Assembly (NCBI GenBank): GCA_016869415.1
Contig: VGEI01000025.1
Coordinates: 1 to 19,480 of the forward strand
Length of the DNA: 19,480 bases
Direction: 5' to 3'
DNA from: Alphaproteobacteria bacterium
Lineage (GTDB): Bacteria > Pseudomonadota > Alphaproteobacteria > CACIAM-22H2
The translations under genes were made by a program, and so were the position numbers. The first letter of the stretch is position 1. Each line of letters opens with the position of its first letter. Positions 1 through 6,247 of this stretch are shown piece by piece. The notes beneath the pieces were generated by a model, which was given only the letters and a program-made list of their open reading frames with translations, was not told the DNA's origin and did not search any database.

Positions 1-876
1 AGCCTGATCTCTGCCGCCGACGCCTATGTGCGCGCAGCACTCTGCCACCATTTCGGCAAGTTCGTCTTCTTCGACGACATGGAGCAGTACCGCCGGGCCG
101 ACGCCGCCACCCACGGGAACTATCGCAAGGCCATCGCGCATCTCGATCCCCCGGCGGATCGAGTCTCCATCCCCTATGGCAAGACCGCCCTGCCCGGTTA
201 CCTGCGCCGCCCGCCCGGCGTAACACGTCCCCCGGTGGCACTGATCGTCTGTGGCCTCGATTCGGTGAAGGAGGAGATGAACAGCTTCGAGCCGCTATTC
301 CACCGTCGTAGCATCGCCACCCTGACGATTGACGGGCCGGGCCAGGGCGAATCGGAAGCGCTGCCAATCGAGCCGGAATTCGAGAAGGTGATGAGCGCCG
401 TGCTCGACTGGCTGGAGAAGCGTAGCGACGTCGATGGACGCCGCGTAGCCGCGGTCGGGGTCAGCCTCGGCGGCTACTACGTGGCCCGCGCCGCGGCCTT
501 CGAGAAGCGCCTGCGCGGCGCCGTGCCGGTGGGCGGCCCGTATGATTTCGGCGCGCATTTCGACCATGTGCCGTCGCTCACCCAGGAAGCCTTCCGCATC
601 CGCAGCCATTCGCCGGACTTGGCGGCGGCCAAGAAGGCTGCGGCGCGGCTCGATCTCACAGGTGTGGCAGAAAAGATCGCCATTCCCATGCTGGTAATCT
701 TCGGCCGGCAGGACCGGCTGATCCCGCCCGCTCAGGCCGAGCGGCTGTTCCACGAGATCGCCAGCCCGGACAAGCAGCTCGCCATGTATCCCGACGGCAA
801 CCACGTGGTGAACAACATGCCCTGGGCCTGGCGGCCACTGGCCGCCGACTGGATGCGCGAGCGCCTTGCCCGATGA
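1..876 (+). CDS. alpha/beta hydrolase, DHPON-hydrolase/FrsA-like (5' partial)
   Basis: The frame is open from the first base, so the true start lies upstream; the GTG at 28 is internal to a conserved-looking N-terminal cap region and is probably not the start. The protein reads as a serine hydrolase of the alpha/beta fold, resembling 2,6-dihydropseudooxynicotine hydrolase and FrsA-like (DUF1100) enzymes. This rests on the segment around 'IPYGKTALPGYLRRP' before the core. A nucleophile elbow G-V-S-L-G-G has its serine codon at 463-465, the acid is in 'GRQDRLIP' (Asp codon 712-714) and the histidine is in 'DGNHVV' (codon 802-804), so the triad looks complete. The 'DGPGQGES' strand-turn is also typical. 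The substrate cannot be read from sequence; a carboxylic ester or C-C bond substrate is possible. It converges with the glycosyltransferase gene at 889 with only 12 bases between stops. I am sure of the fold and unsure of the reaction. Confidence 0.85.
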   Translation, partial: SLISAADAYVRAALCHHFGKFVFFDDMEQYRRADAATHGNYRKAIAHLDPPADRVSIPYGKTALPGYLRRPPGVTRPPVALIVCGLDSVKEEMNSFEPLFHRRSIATLTIDGPGQGESEALPIEPEFEKVMSAVLDWLEKRSDVDGRRVAAVGVSLGGYYVARAAAFEKRLRGAVPVGGPYDFGAHFDHVPSLTQEAFRIRSHSPDLAAAKKAAARLDLTGVAEKIAIPMLVIFGRQDRLIPPAQAERLFHEIASPDKQLAMYPDGNHVVNNMPWAWRPLAADWMRERLAR

Positions 877-888
877 GCACGAGGGCGC

Positions 889-1473
889 CTAGCGGTTACG
901 CCAGCGCCGGTAAGCGGCCACGTCGTCGATATCCTCGAGCGTGTCGATCTGCACCACACGCCGGCCCTTGAGATTGGCCAGCGTGTCGGAGAGCGTATGC
1001 TTCGTTGACCAGCGGACATTCTTGAAAATGTCCGGCGGCTTCGGCCCCCGGCGCAACCCCACCAGCCAGTAGCCCCCGTCACGCGCCGGACCGAAGACGG
1101 CATCGGCGCCGGCGAGGGCGCGGAAAGCCTGGGCGATGTGAGCCGGCGTGATGTCGGGAATGTCGGCGCCGATGATGATCGCCGGTCCCCTCTCCCACAC
1201 CCGAAAGACACGCCCCATGCGCACGCCGAGATCGCCCCGCCCTTGCGGGCGCCGCGGCAGGTGCGCCGGCCAAACGCGGGCGTTCGCCGACCGATCCGGC
1301 GTCACCGCGAGAACGGTGCGCCAGCGCCGGTCGCGCCCAACCCGGCGCAGCAACGCGGCCAGGGTGCGGCGGTAGAATGCGAGCGCGGCACTAGCGCCGA
1401 TGCCCGCCGCCAGGCGGCTCTTTACCCGCCCGAGGGCGGGCGCCTTGGCGAAGACAACCAGATGCCGTCTCAT
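889..1473 (-). CDS. TIGR04282-family glycosyltransferase (DUF2064)
   Basis: A 194-residue protein with the nucleotide-sugar transferase signature of the TIGR04282/DUF2064 family. Visible motifs are 'AKAPALGRVKSRL' at residues 9-21 (nucleotide-binding loop with the conserved Lys and Arg), 'GADIPDI' at 102-108 (metal-binding acidic motif) and 'GPARDGGYWLVGL' at 128-140. The family was named from arsenosugar biosynthesis clusters, but many members lie elsewhere, so the name does not prove the substrate. Its ATG overlaps the TGA of the upstream TIGR04283 gene by 4 bases and no Shine-Dalgarno sequence is visible, which suggests translational coupling. Length is about normal for the family. The two enzymes probably act in one pathway on a small or lipid-linked sugar acceptor; that is inference from the pairing. 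Confidence 0.88.
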   Translation of the reverse strand: MRRHLVVFAKAPALGRVKSRLAAGIGASAALAFYRRTLAALLRRVGRDRRWRTVLAVTPDRSANARVWPAHLPRRPQGRGDLGVRMGRVFRVWERGPAIIIGADIPDITPAHIAQAFRALAGADAVFGPARDGGYWLVGLRRGPKPPDIFKNVRWSTKHTLSDTLANLKGRRVVQIDTLEDIDDVAAYRRWRNR

Positions 1474-2132
1474 TCGTAGAGGCGGACGATGCGCGCCGGC
1501 GGCAGCCCGGCGAAGTACAGCGCCAGGCAGGAGAGATTGCGCAGCGAGCGCCGGAGATAGCCGTCCTGGTAACGCGCCGCCGAGGTGATGGCCGGGTGAT
1601 CGAGCCCGACGAGCCGGTGGCGCCCGAGCCGGCGCACCAGGTGAACATCCTCCATCAGCGGCAAGGCATGGAAGCCACCGGTCTCGCGATAAAGGTTCGT
1701 GGCGATCAACAGCCCCTGGTCGCCATAGGGCAGGCCCAGGCGCCGGCAGCGCCAGGCCACCAGCGCCTCGAGTCGTCGTGCGGCCGCCGCATCGTCGTCA
1801 AGAGTGAAACGGAAGTAGGCGGCGCGCTGCGAACCGACAGCGCAGAAACACCGGACGACCGCCGCCCAGCCCGGCGCCAGCCGCGTGTCGGCATGCAGGA
1901 AAAGCAGCCAGTCGCCCCGTGCTGCGGCTGCTCCGGCAGCGAGCTGCATGCCACGGCCTCGCGGGCTCTCGACCACGCGCAGCCCCGCTGCCTGCGCGAC
2001 GGCTCGTGTGGCATCGGTCGAGAAACCGTCACTGACGACGATCTCACTGTCCGTCGGCCGTTCTTCCAGGGAGGCGAGGGTTGCCGGCAAGCTACTCCCG
2101 GCGTTCAGGGTCGGAATGACGATACTCAGCAC
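1470..2132 (-). CDS. TIGR04283-family glycosyltransferase (GT2 fold)
   Basis: A 220-residue GT-A (family 2-like) glycosyltransferase. It begins 'LSIVIPTLNAG', has 'VVSDGFSTD' at about 32-40 in place of the usual VDGxSxD, the 'FLHADT' metal-binding motif at 78-83, and 'LPYGDQGLLI' and 'LMEDVHLVRR' toward the C-terminus, all typical of TIGR04283. The frame stays open far upstream, but that extension is antisense to the phosphotransferase gene and has no homology-like character. I place the start at the GTG at 2132, directly before the family N-terminus. A TATGAT hexamer lies at 2144-2139, six bases before this GTG, and there is no convincing ribosome site, so a leaderless transcript is possible. 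No transmembrane anchor is visible. It is the first gene of a two-gene unit with the TIGR04282 gene. Confidence 0.87.
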   Translation of the reverse strand: MLSIVIPTLNAGSSLPATLASLEERPTDSEIVVSDGFSTDATRAVAQAAGLRVVESPRGRGMQLAAGAAAARGDWLLFLHADTRLAPGWAAVVRCFCAVGSQRAAYFRFTLDDDAAAARRLEALVAWRCRRLGLPYGDQGLLIATNLYRETGGFHALPLMEDVHLVRRLGRHRLVGLDHPAITSAARYQDGYLRRSLRNLSCLALYFAGLPPARIVRLYE

Positions 2133-2161
2133 GCGATGATCATAGCACCCTGACTCGCGAC

Positions 2162-2175
2162 GGGTTATGTAACCC
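2162..2175. repeat. inverted repeat GGGTTA-TG-TAACCC
   Basis: A perfect 6-base inverted repeat with a 2-base centre lies in the 45-base gap between the divergent glycosyltransferase (GTG at 2132) and phosphotransferase (ATG at 2178). It ends two bases before the ATG. It could be an operator for a dimeric regulator, or it could overlap the phosphotransferase promoter, since TATGTA at 2166-2171 sits six bases from the ATG. A chance palindrome of this size cannot be excluded. Confidence 0.35.
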
Positions 2176-2177
2176 CC

Positions 2178-3185
2178 ATGCCTCCGCAGGCCGTCATTCC
2201 GAAGAGCCGCGACTTGGTCGCCGCGCTCACCGCGATCGGGGCGCGGATCCGCCCCGAAACTCTCGAGGAACTGCCGCGCAACGGCCTCGCTCACCGGCAC
2301 TGGCGGCTGCGCGGCCGCGGTCTCGTCTTGCGGGTACCAATCCTGCCCGGCGCGGCCAAAGCCCTGGATCGCCAGGCGACGATTTTCCGGCGCGCCGCCG
2401 CCAGCGGCCACACGCCGGCGCTGCACGCCGTGCTCCGACCCTCGCGCTACCTGCCGGCCGGCGCCCTGCTCGTCGAGGCCATCGGGGGGCGCATGCCCCG
2501 GGTACCCGAGGATCTGCCGGCTCTCGCCGTGGCGTTGGCCGCCCTCCACGACCTGCCGGTACCGCGGGGCAAGACGCCGGTTCCTGCAATCCCGGAACCG
2601 TTTGTCGCGACGCTGACTCTGATCGAGCGGAATCTCGAACGCGGCGCCGCGGCACTGACCTCGGAGATCCGGCAAGTGATCGAAGGCGAGCGGCGCTGGG
2701 CACGTGAGTTCGCCCGCGAGAACGCCAAGGCGCTGCGCCGAGCGCCGCGCACCTTGGTCGTCACCGATGCCCATCCCCGCAACTTCCTGATCGCCACGGA
2801 CAGCCGGTCCGGCAAGGATAAGGCAATCTGCCTCGACCTCGAGCGCGGCCAGTACGCCTGTCCGGCAATCGACCTGGCCCACGCCACGCTGCCCACCGCG
2901 ATCGCCTGGGGCCGCTCTGGCGAGCGTCTGACATCTACCGACCTGCGGCGCTTCCTCGACACCTATTTCCGGCAGCGAGGCCCGCGTGTCGCCCAGACGC
3001 TACGGCCCTGGCTCAAACCCTTCGCCCGCCTGATCGCGCTGCGCACCACGGCGGCTTATGCAGCGTTCCGGGCAAGCGGCGCGGAGCGCGTGCTGGGGCC
3101 CGAAGCGCGCGCCCTGGCGCGAAAGGCGATTATCCACACGCTGGATGCCGGGCGTCTGGCGAAGATTTTCGCCGCCGTGCGATAA
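2178..3185 (+). CDS. APH-like phosphotransferase family protein
   Basis: A 335-residue protein of the aminoglycoside phosphotransferase/choline kinase fold. The catalytic part is 'VVTDAHPRNFL', with Asp197 as the likely base and Asn202 as the metal ligand (the family H-G-D-x-x-x-x-N motif with its first residues replaced by V-T-D). 'CLDLERGQY' follows, with Asp220 as the DFG-equivalent metal ligand. The N-lobe around 'HRHWRLRGRGLVLRVPI' looks like the nucleotide-binding beta sheet. Both metal ligands are present, so the protein is probably active, but the substrate is unknown; such kinases act on sugars, choline, amino alcohols or antibiotics. It is divergent from the two glycosyltransferases across only 45 bases and is followed after 7 bases by the HD-GYP gene. 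That could mean a kinase for a sugar or lipid head group in the same process; this is inference. No clear Shine-Dalgarno sequence precedes the ATG. Confidence 0.75.
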   Translation: MPPQAVIPKSRDLVAALTAIGARIRPETLEELPRNGLAHRHWRLRGRGLVLRVPILPGAAKALDRQATIFRRAAASGHTPALHAVLRPSRYLPAGALLVEAIGGRMPRVPEDLPALAVALAALHDLPVPRGKTPVPAIPEPFVATLTLIERNLERGAAALTSEIRQVIEGERRWAREFARENAKALRRAPRTLVVTDAHPRNFLIATDSRSGKDKAICLDLERGQYACPAIDLAHATLPTAIAWGRSGERLTSTDLRRFLDTYFRQRGPRVAQTLRPWLKPFARLIALRTTAAYAAFRASGAERVLGPEARALARKAIIHTLDAGRLAKIFAAVR

Positions 3186-3192
3186 TGGCACC

Positions 3193-4428
3193 GTGAGCGT
3201 GCTCCTCGAATTCGTCGAGTTCATCAGCGGCGGCCCGCAGCCGGCGGTCGATGACCTGCTGCACCGCGTCCTGGTCAAGAGCCGCAAGCTGACCGGCGCC
3301 GAGGCCGGGTCGATCTTTATCGTGCGCGAGCGCGGGCGGAAGAAGACGCTGGAGATCGCCAACGTGCAGAACGATGTCGTGGCCGTGCCGCAGGATCTGC
3401 TGAAGCTGCCCGCCGACGCCAATTCGGTGGTCGGCTACGTAGCGCGCACCGGCGAACGCGTCCGACTCGACGACGTCTACAAGATTCCTGCCGACAAGCC
3501 CTACAGATTCAATCCCGACACCGACAGGACCACCGGCTTCCGCTCGCGCTCCATCCTCTGCTTCCCGCTCAAGAACTACGCCGAGGAAGTGATCGGCGTG
3601 GTGCAGCTGATCAACAAGCGCGACCGCGCCGGCAAGGGGCCCCTGCCCTTCACCAGCGAGGACGCCGCGTTGATCCAGCCGATCAATCACATCGTCGGCG
3701 GGGCCATCGACCGGGCCTTGATGATCGAGCGCATCCAGGAGCAGAACCGGCGCCTGACCGAGCGTAGCCGTACCCTGCAACGCCAACGCAAGCGCATTGC
3801 CAAGCTCAAGGACCAAACCGAAGAGGCCTTCCAGATATCGATCCGCCTTCTCGCCCGTGCCGCCGAGCTGCACGACGAAGACACCGGCAACCACATCGTG
3901 CGGGTCAACGAGTACGCCTACATGCTGGCGCAGAATTACGGCATGCCTGCCGAGTTCTGCGACGAGATCCGCTACTCGGCGCAGCTCCACGACGTCGGCA
4001 AGATGAGCGTTGACTCGGCCGTATTGAAGAAGAAAGGGCGCCTGACGCCGGAGGAGCGGCAGGAGATGGACCGCCACCCCAATTACGGCCACCAGATCCT
4101 GCTGCAGTCGGACCGTCTGAAGATGGCGGCCGAAATCGCGCTCTGCCACCACGAGAAGTGGAACGGCAGCGGCTACCCGCACGGGCTCAAGGGCGAGGAG
4201 ATCCCGCTCTCGGCGCGCCTCGTCCAGCTCGCCGATATCTACGACGCACTGCGCAGCCCCCGGCCCTACAAGAGCGGCTACAGCCATGAGCAGGCGTATA
4301 CGATCATCATCGAGGGCGACGATCGCATCGACCCGGGCGCCCATTTCGACCCCAAGCTGATCGAGCTGTTCAAGCGCTGCCACAAAGAGATGGACCGCAT
4401 CTGGAACCAGCTCCAGGACGACGCCTAG
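3193..4428 (+). CDS. GAF and HD-GYP domain protein, probable cyclic-di-GMP phosphodiesterase
   Basis: With a GTG start at 3193 the protein has 411 residues. An open extension back to 3058 overlaps the upstream kinase and is rejected as coding. Residues roughly 15-175 form a GAF sensor domain ('GAEAGSIFIVRERG', 'VVGYVARTGERVRLDD', 'SILCFPLKN', 'IGVVQLINKRD'). Residues about 178-215 are a charged coiled-coil linker. The remainder is an HD-GYP domain, with 'LHDVGK' giving His266-Asp267, His319-His320-Glu321 and the diagnostic Gly327-Tyr328-Pro329. All HD and GYP residues are present, so hydrolysis of cyclic-di-GMP is expected. There is no transmembrane segment, so it should be cytosolic and respond to a soluble or protein ligand. 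It begins 7 bases after the phosphotransferase stop and lacks a visible ribosome site, suggesting coupled translation. Confidence 0.92.
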   Translation: MSVLLEFVEFISGGPQPAVDDLLHRVLVKSRKLTGAEAGSIFIVRERGRKKTLEIANVQNDVVAVPQDLLKLPADANSVVGYVARTGERVRLDDVYKIPADKPYRFNPDTDRTTGFRSRSILCFPLKNYAEEVIGVVQLINKRDRAGKGPLPFTSEDAALIQPINHIVGGAIDRALMIERIQEQNRRLTERSRTLQRQRKRIAKLKDQTEEAFQISIRLLARAAELHDEDTGNHIVRVNEYAYMLAQNYGMPAEFCDEIRYSAQLHDVGKMSVDSAVLKKKGRLTPEERQEMDRHPNYGHQILLQSDRLKMAAEIALCHHEKWNGSGYPHGLKGEEIPLSARLVQLADIYDALRSPRPYKSGYSHEQAYTIIIEGDDRIDPGAHFDPKLIELFKRCHKEMDRIWNQLQDDA

Positions 4429-4448
4429 ACGGCCTGACGCGAGAACGC

Positions 4449-4466
4449 GACGCGCGGCGGCGCGTC
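4449..4466. terminator. weak hairpin after the HD-GYP gene
   Basis: A perfect 7-base GC-rich stem (GACGCGC / GCGCGTC, 4-base loop) lies 20 bases after the HD-GYP stop. A second imperfect stem follows at 4470-4491 (CTTTCCGTC paired with GAC-G-GGAAAG, one bulged G). Neither has a downstream T-tract on either strand, so intrinsic termination is doubtful; they may only slow polymerase or protect the 3' end. Confidence 0.3.
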
Positions 4467-4522
4467 ACGCTTTCCGTCGACGACGGGAAAGACCGGCGGC
4501 ATCCCAACAGATCGTTAGACAC

Positions 4523-4615
4523 GTTGGACATATCAAGGCCCGAGCTGCACATAAATAGCCCGGCAGAATCAGCAAGTTGGACAAGGCGATTTCTGCTGCC
4601 ACCGGAAAGACATAA
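4523..4615 (+). repeat. direct repeats GTTGGACA ... CATAAA in the gene-free stretch
   Basis: GTTGGACA occurs at 4523-4530 and again at 4576-4583, each followed by a CATAAA hexamer (4550-4555 and 4611-4616), with gaps of 19 and 27 bases. The 4429-4669 stretch has no convincing gene and is more A+T-rich than its surroundings. The repeats could be remnants of promoter-like or regulatory elements, but the differing gaps do not match a single sigma factor and no gene lies downstream on this strand. Confidence 0.3.
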
Positions 4616-4669
4616 AAGACGCATTGTCGCCGCAATCGCGTGGGGCTTCTTCTCCTTCTTCTTCCCGGC

Positions 4670-5056
4670 TCACACCGCCAGCCCGTCGTTCTCCTCGATC
4701 GCCTGGTTGAGACGCTGGCGATCGCTGAACCACTCCTCCGCCCCGCGCCAACCGAGCTGCTTCAGGGCATAGCGATGGAGCGTCAGCGCCAGTTTCGCCG
4801 GCACCCGGTATTTCTCTTTGAGCTCTTCGACCGTCGCGCCCTGCTCGACCTCGACGACCAGATTGTTGACGAAACGTGCGACTTCTTTCAGCGGACGTTC
4901 CTGGCGGTCGATCGCCAGACAGTCGAGCAGCGCCTCGCCGTAGGCGACATCCTTCTCCCAGCCCTCCGGCAGTTCGAGGCCGCGCTCGCGCTCGATCTTG
5001 CCAATCGTTTCGATCTGGCGAGGCGTAAGGCCTGCCGATTTCCGCTTACTAGCCAT
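4670..5056 (-). CDS. hypothetical protein, 128 residues, possible helix-turn-helix
   Basis: I do not recognise this family. The frame is open to 5107, but the ATG at 5056 is chosen because GGAG lies nine bases before it (5069-5066) and a plausible promoter sits further upstream. The protein is soluble, highly charged and mainly helical. It opens with 'MASKRKSAGLTPRQIETIGKIE', and residues about 80-105 ('TVEELKEKYRVPAKLALTLHRYALKQLG') have the spacing of a helix-turn-helix, which suggests but does not prove nucleic-acid binding. No signal peptide, cysteine pair or transmembrane segment is visible. It is divergent from the SplB-like radical SAM gene and shares the control region that contains the LexA box. 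After the TGA the same frame continues with a lysine-rich stretch (KKKEKK), which may be a lost tail or chance. Confidence 0.7.
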   Translation of the reverse strand: MASKRKSAGLTPRQIETIGKIERERGLELPEGWEKDVAYGEALLDCLAIDRQERPLKEVARFVNNLVVEVEQGATVEELKEKYRVPAKLALTLHRYALKQLGWRGAEEWFSDRQRLNQAIEENDGLAV

Positions 5057-5079
5057 AGATAGGGGCTCCGATGAGAACC

Positions 5080-5107
5080 ATACTACTAAATCTGGCATCG
5101 AAATCAA
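5080..5107 (-). promoter_or_regulatory. candidate promoter of the 128-residue gene
   Basis: On the minus strand TTGATT (5107-5102) and TAGTAT (5085-5080) are separated by 16 bases, each matching the consensus at four of six positions. Transcription would start near 5073, leaving a short leader that includes GGAG before the ATG at 5056. The LexA box lies just upstream of this -35 rather than over it. Confidence 0.4.
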
Positions 5108-5108
5108 T

Positions 5109-5123
5109 GTTCTTGATTTGTTC
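5109..5123 (+). promoter_or_regulatory. LexA (SOS) box, GTTC-N7-GTTC
   Basis: GTTC at 5109-5112 and GTTC at 5120-5123 are separated by exactly seven bases (TTGATTT). This is the direct-repeat LexA operator established for Alphaproteobacteria. It overlaps the -35 of the radical SAM gene and ends 23 bases before its ATG, a position where a bound repressor would block RNA polymerase. The family member PA0069 of Pseudomonas aeruginosa is, as I recall, also in the LexA regulon, which supports function. The eight fixed bases alone could occur by chance; position and family knowledge make it convincing. Confidence 0.8.
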
Positions 5124-5140
5124 TATTCCTAGCCGATAAT
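5113..5140 (+). promoter_or_regulatory. candidate promoter of the SplB-like gene (leaderless)
   Basis: TTGATT at 5113-5118 (four of six) and GATAAT at 5135-5140 (five of six) are 16 bases apart. A start site about seven bases after the -10 falls on or next to the A of the ATG at 5147, so the mRNA would be leaderless. This agrees with the lack of any Shine-Dalgarno sequence. The -35 lies inside the LexA box. Confidence 0.6.
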
Positions 5141-5146
5141 CGTCGT

Positions 5147-6241
5147 ATGGTCGACATCGTTCCCGAGAAAGCGCGCAAGGGCCGGGGCGCCATCAGCAAC
5201 CCGGTCGGGCGTTTCGAGCCGGCACAGCGTTTCGCTACCGACGATGGCTGGCAGGCGCAGAGCGGCGACGAGGGAGAGGACGACGCCGCACCGCTGCGTA
5301 CCACGGTGATGCGCGACGCGACGCGCTCGGTGCTCACCAGGAACGATTCCCCCGACGTGCCCTTCGAGCGCTCGATCAATCCCTATCGCGGCTGCGAGCA
5401 CGGCTGCATCTACTGCTTTGCCCGGCCGAGCCACGCCTATCTCGGCCTGTCGACCGGGCTCGACTTCGAGACCAAGATCCTGATCAAGCCCGACGCGCCG
5501 CGGCTACTGGCGGGCGAGTTGGCGAAGCCAGGCTACAAGCCCTCGATCATCGCGCTGGGAACCAACACCGATCCCTACCAGCCGCTCGAGCGGGAGCTGA
5601 AGATCACGCGCGGCATCTTCGAGGTGCTGGCCGGCTTCAACCACCCCTTCAGCCTGGTCACCAAGTCGGCGCTGGTGATCCGCGACCTCGACATCATCGC
5701 GCCGATGGCCCGCAAGGATCTGGTGCGCGTCTTCGTCTCGGTGACCACGCTCGACCGGCATCTCGCCAACAAGATGGAGCCCCGCGCCTCGACGCCCTCG
5801 CGGCGCCTCGCCGCGATCAAGGCGCTCAACGATGCCGGCGTCCCCACCGGCGTGATGGCGGCGCCGATGATCCCGGCCCTCAACGACGACGAGCTCGAAG
5901 CGATTCTCGAGGCGGCCTGTCAAGCCGGCGCCCGCTCGGCCGGCTACACGCTCCTGCGCCTGCCTTTCGAGATCAAGGATCTGTTCACCGAGTGGCTGGA
6001 GGAGCATGCGCCGCTCAAGGCCAGGCACGTGCTCAACCTGATCCGCGAAACCCGCGGCGGACGGCTCAACGATCCCAATTTCGTCAGCCGCATGCGCGGC
6101 CAGGGCCCCTATGCCGAGCTGCTGCGCAAGCGCTTCCGCCTTGCCTGCGCCCGGCTCGAGCTCAACCGGAACGACTGGAACCCGGATCTGTCATTGTTCA
6201 AGGTGCCGCCGCGGCCCGGCGACCAGCTGACGCTGCTATAG
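5147..6241 (+). CDS. PA0069-family radical SAM protein (spore-photoproduct-lyase-like)
   Basis: A 364-residue radical SAM enzyme with the cluster motif C-x3-C-x2-C at Cys83, Cys87 and Cys90 inside 'NPYRGCEHGCIYCFARPSHAYLG', the hallmark of the PA0069/SplB-like group. The 'ALGTNTDPYQPLERELKITR' segment and 'VSVTTLDRHLANKMEPRA' belong to the same TIM-barrel core. The N-terminus up to about residue 60 ('KGRGAISNPVGRFEP') is also typical of PA0069 proteins. The enzyme should bind a 4Fe-4S cluster and cleave S-adenosylmethionine. True SplB repairs a thymine lesion of spores, but this organism type does not sporulate and the substrate of the PA0069 group is not settled. Control by a LexA box points to a DNA-damage role. 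It is followed six bases later by a DUF1905 gene, probably in the same transcript. Confidence 0.93.
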   Translation: MVDIVPEKARKGRGAISNPVGRFEPAQRFATDDGWQAQSGDEGEDDAAPLRTTVMRDATRSVLTRNDSPDVPFERSINPYRGCEHGCIYCFARPSHAYLGLSTGLDFETKILIKPDAPRLLAGELAKPGYKPSIIALGTNTDPYQPLERELKITRGIFEVLAGFNHPFSLVTKSALVIRDLDIIAPMARKDLVRVFVSVTTLDRHLANKMEPRASTPSRRLAAIKALNDAGVPTGVMAAPMIPALNDDELEAILEAACQAGARSAGYTLLRLPFEIKDLFTEWLEEHAPLKARHVLNLIRETRGGRLNDPNFVSRMRGQGPYAELLRKRFRLACARLELNRNDWNPDLSLFKVPPRPGDQLTLL

Positions 6242-6247
6242 GATGCG

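Noticed and set aside
2133..2882. Long N-terminal extension of the TIGR04283 glycosyltransferase frame
   Set aside because: It is antisense to the phosphotransferase gene, has no family character, and the GT2 N-terminus begins exactly at the GTG at 2132.
3130..4383. 417-residue minus-strand ORF opposite the HD-GYP gene
   Set aside because: Composition is that of an antisense shadow in high-GC DNA; the plus strand carries clear GAF and HD-GYP motifs.
4449..4491. Two hairpins as a firm Rho-independent terminator
   Set aside because: No T-tract follows either stem on either strand; kept only as a low-confidence entry.
4524..4772. 82-residue plus-strand ORF in the gene-free stretch
   Set aside because: Serine/arginine-rich, runs antisense into the 128-residue gene, no ribosome site, no recognisable motif.
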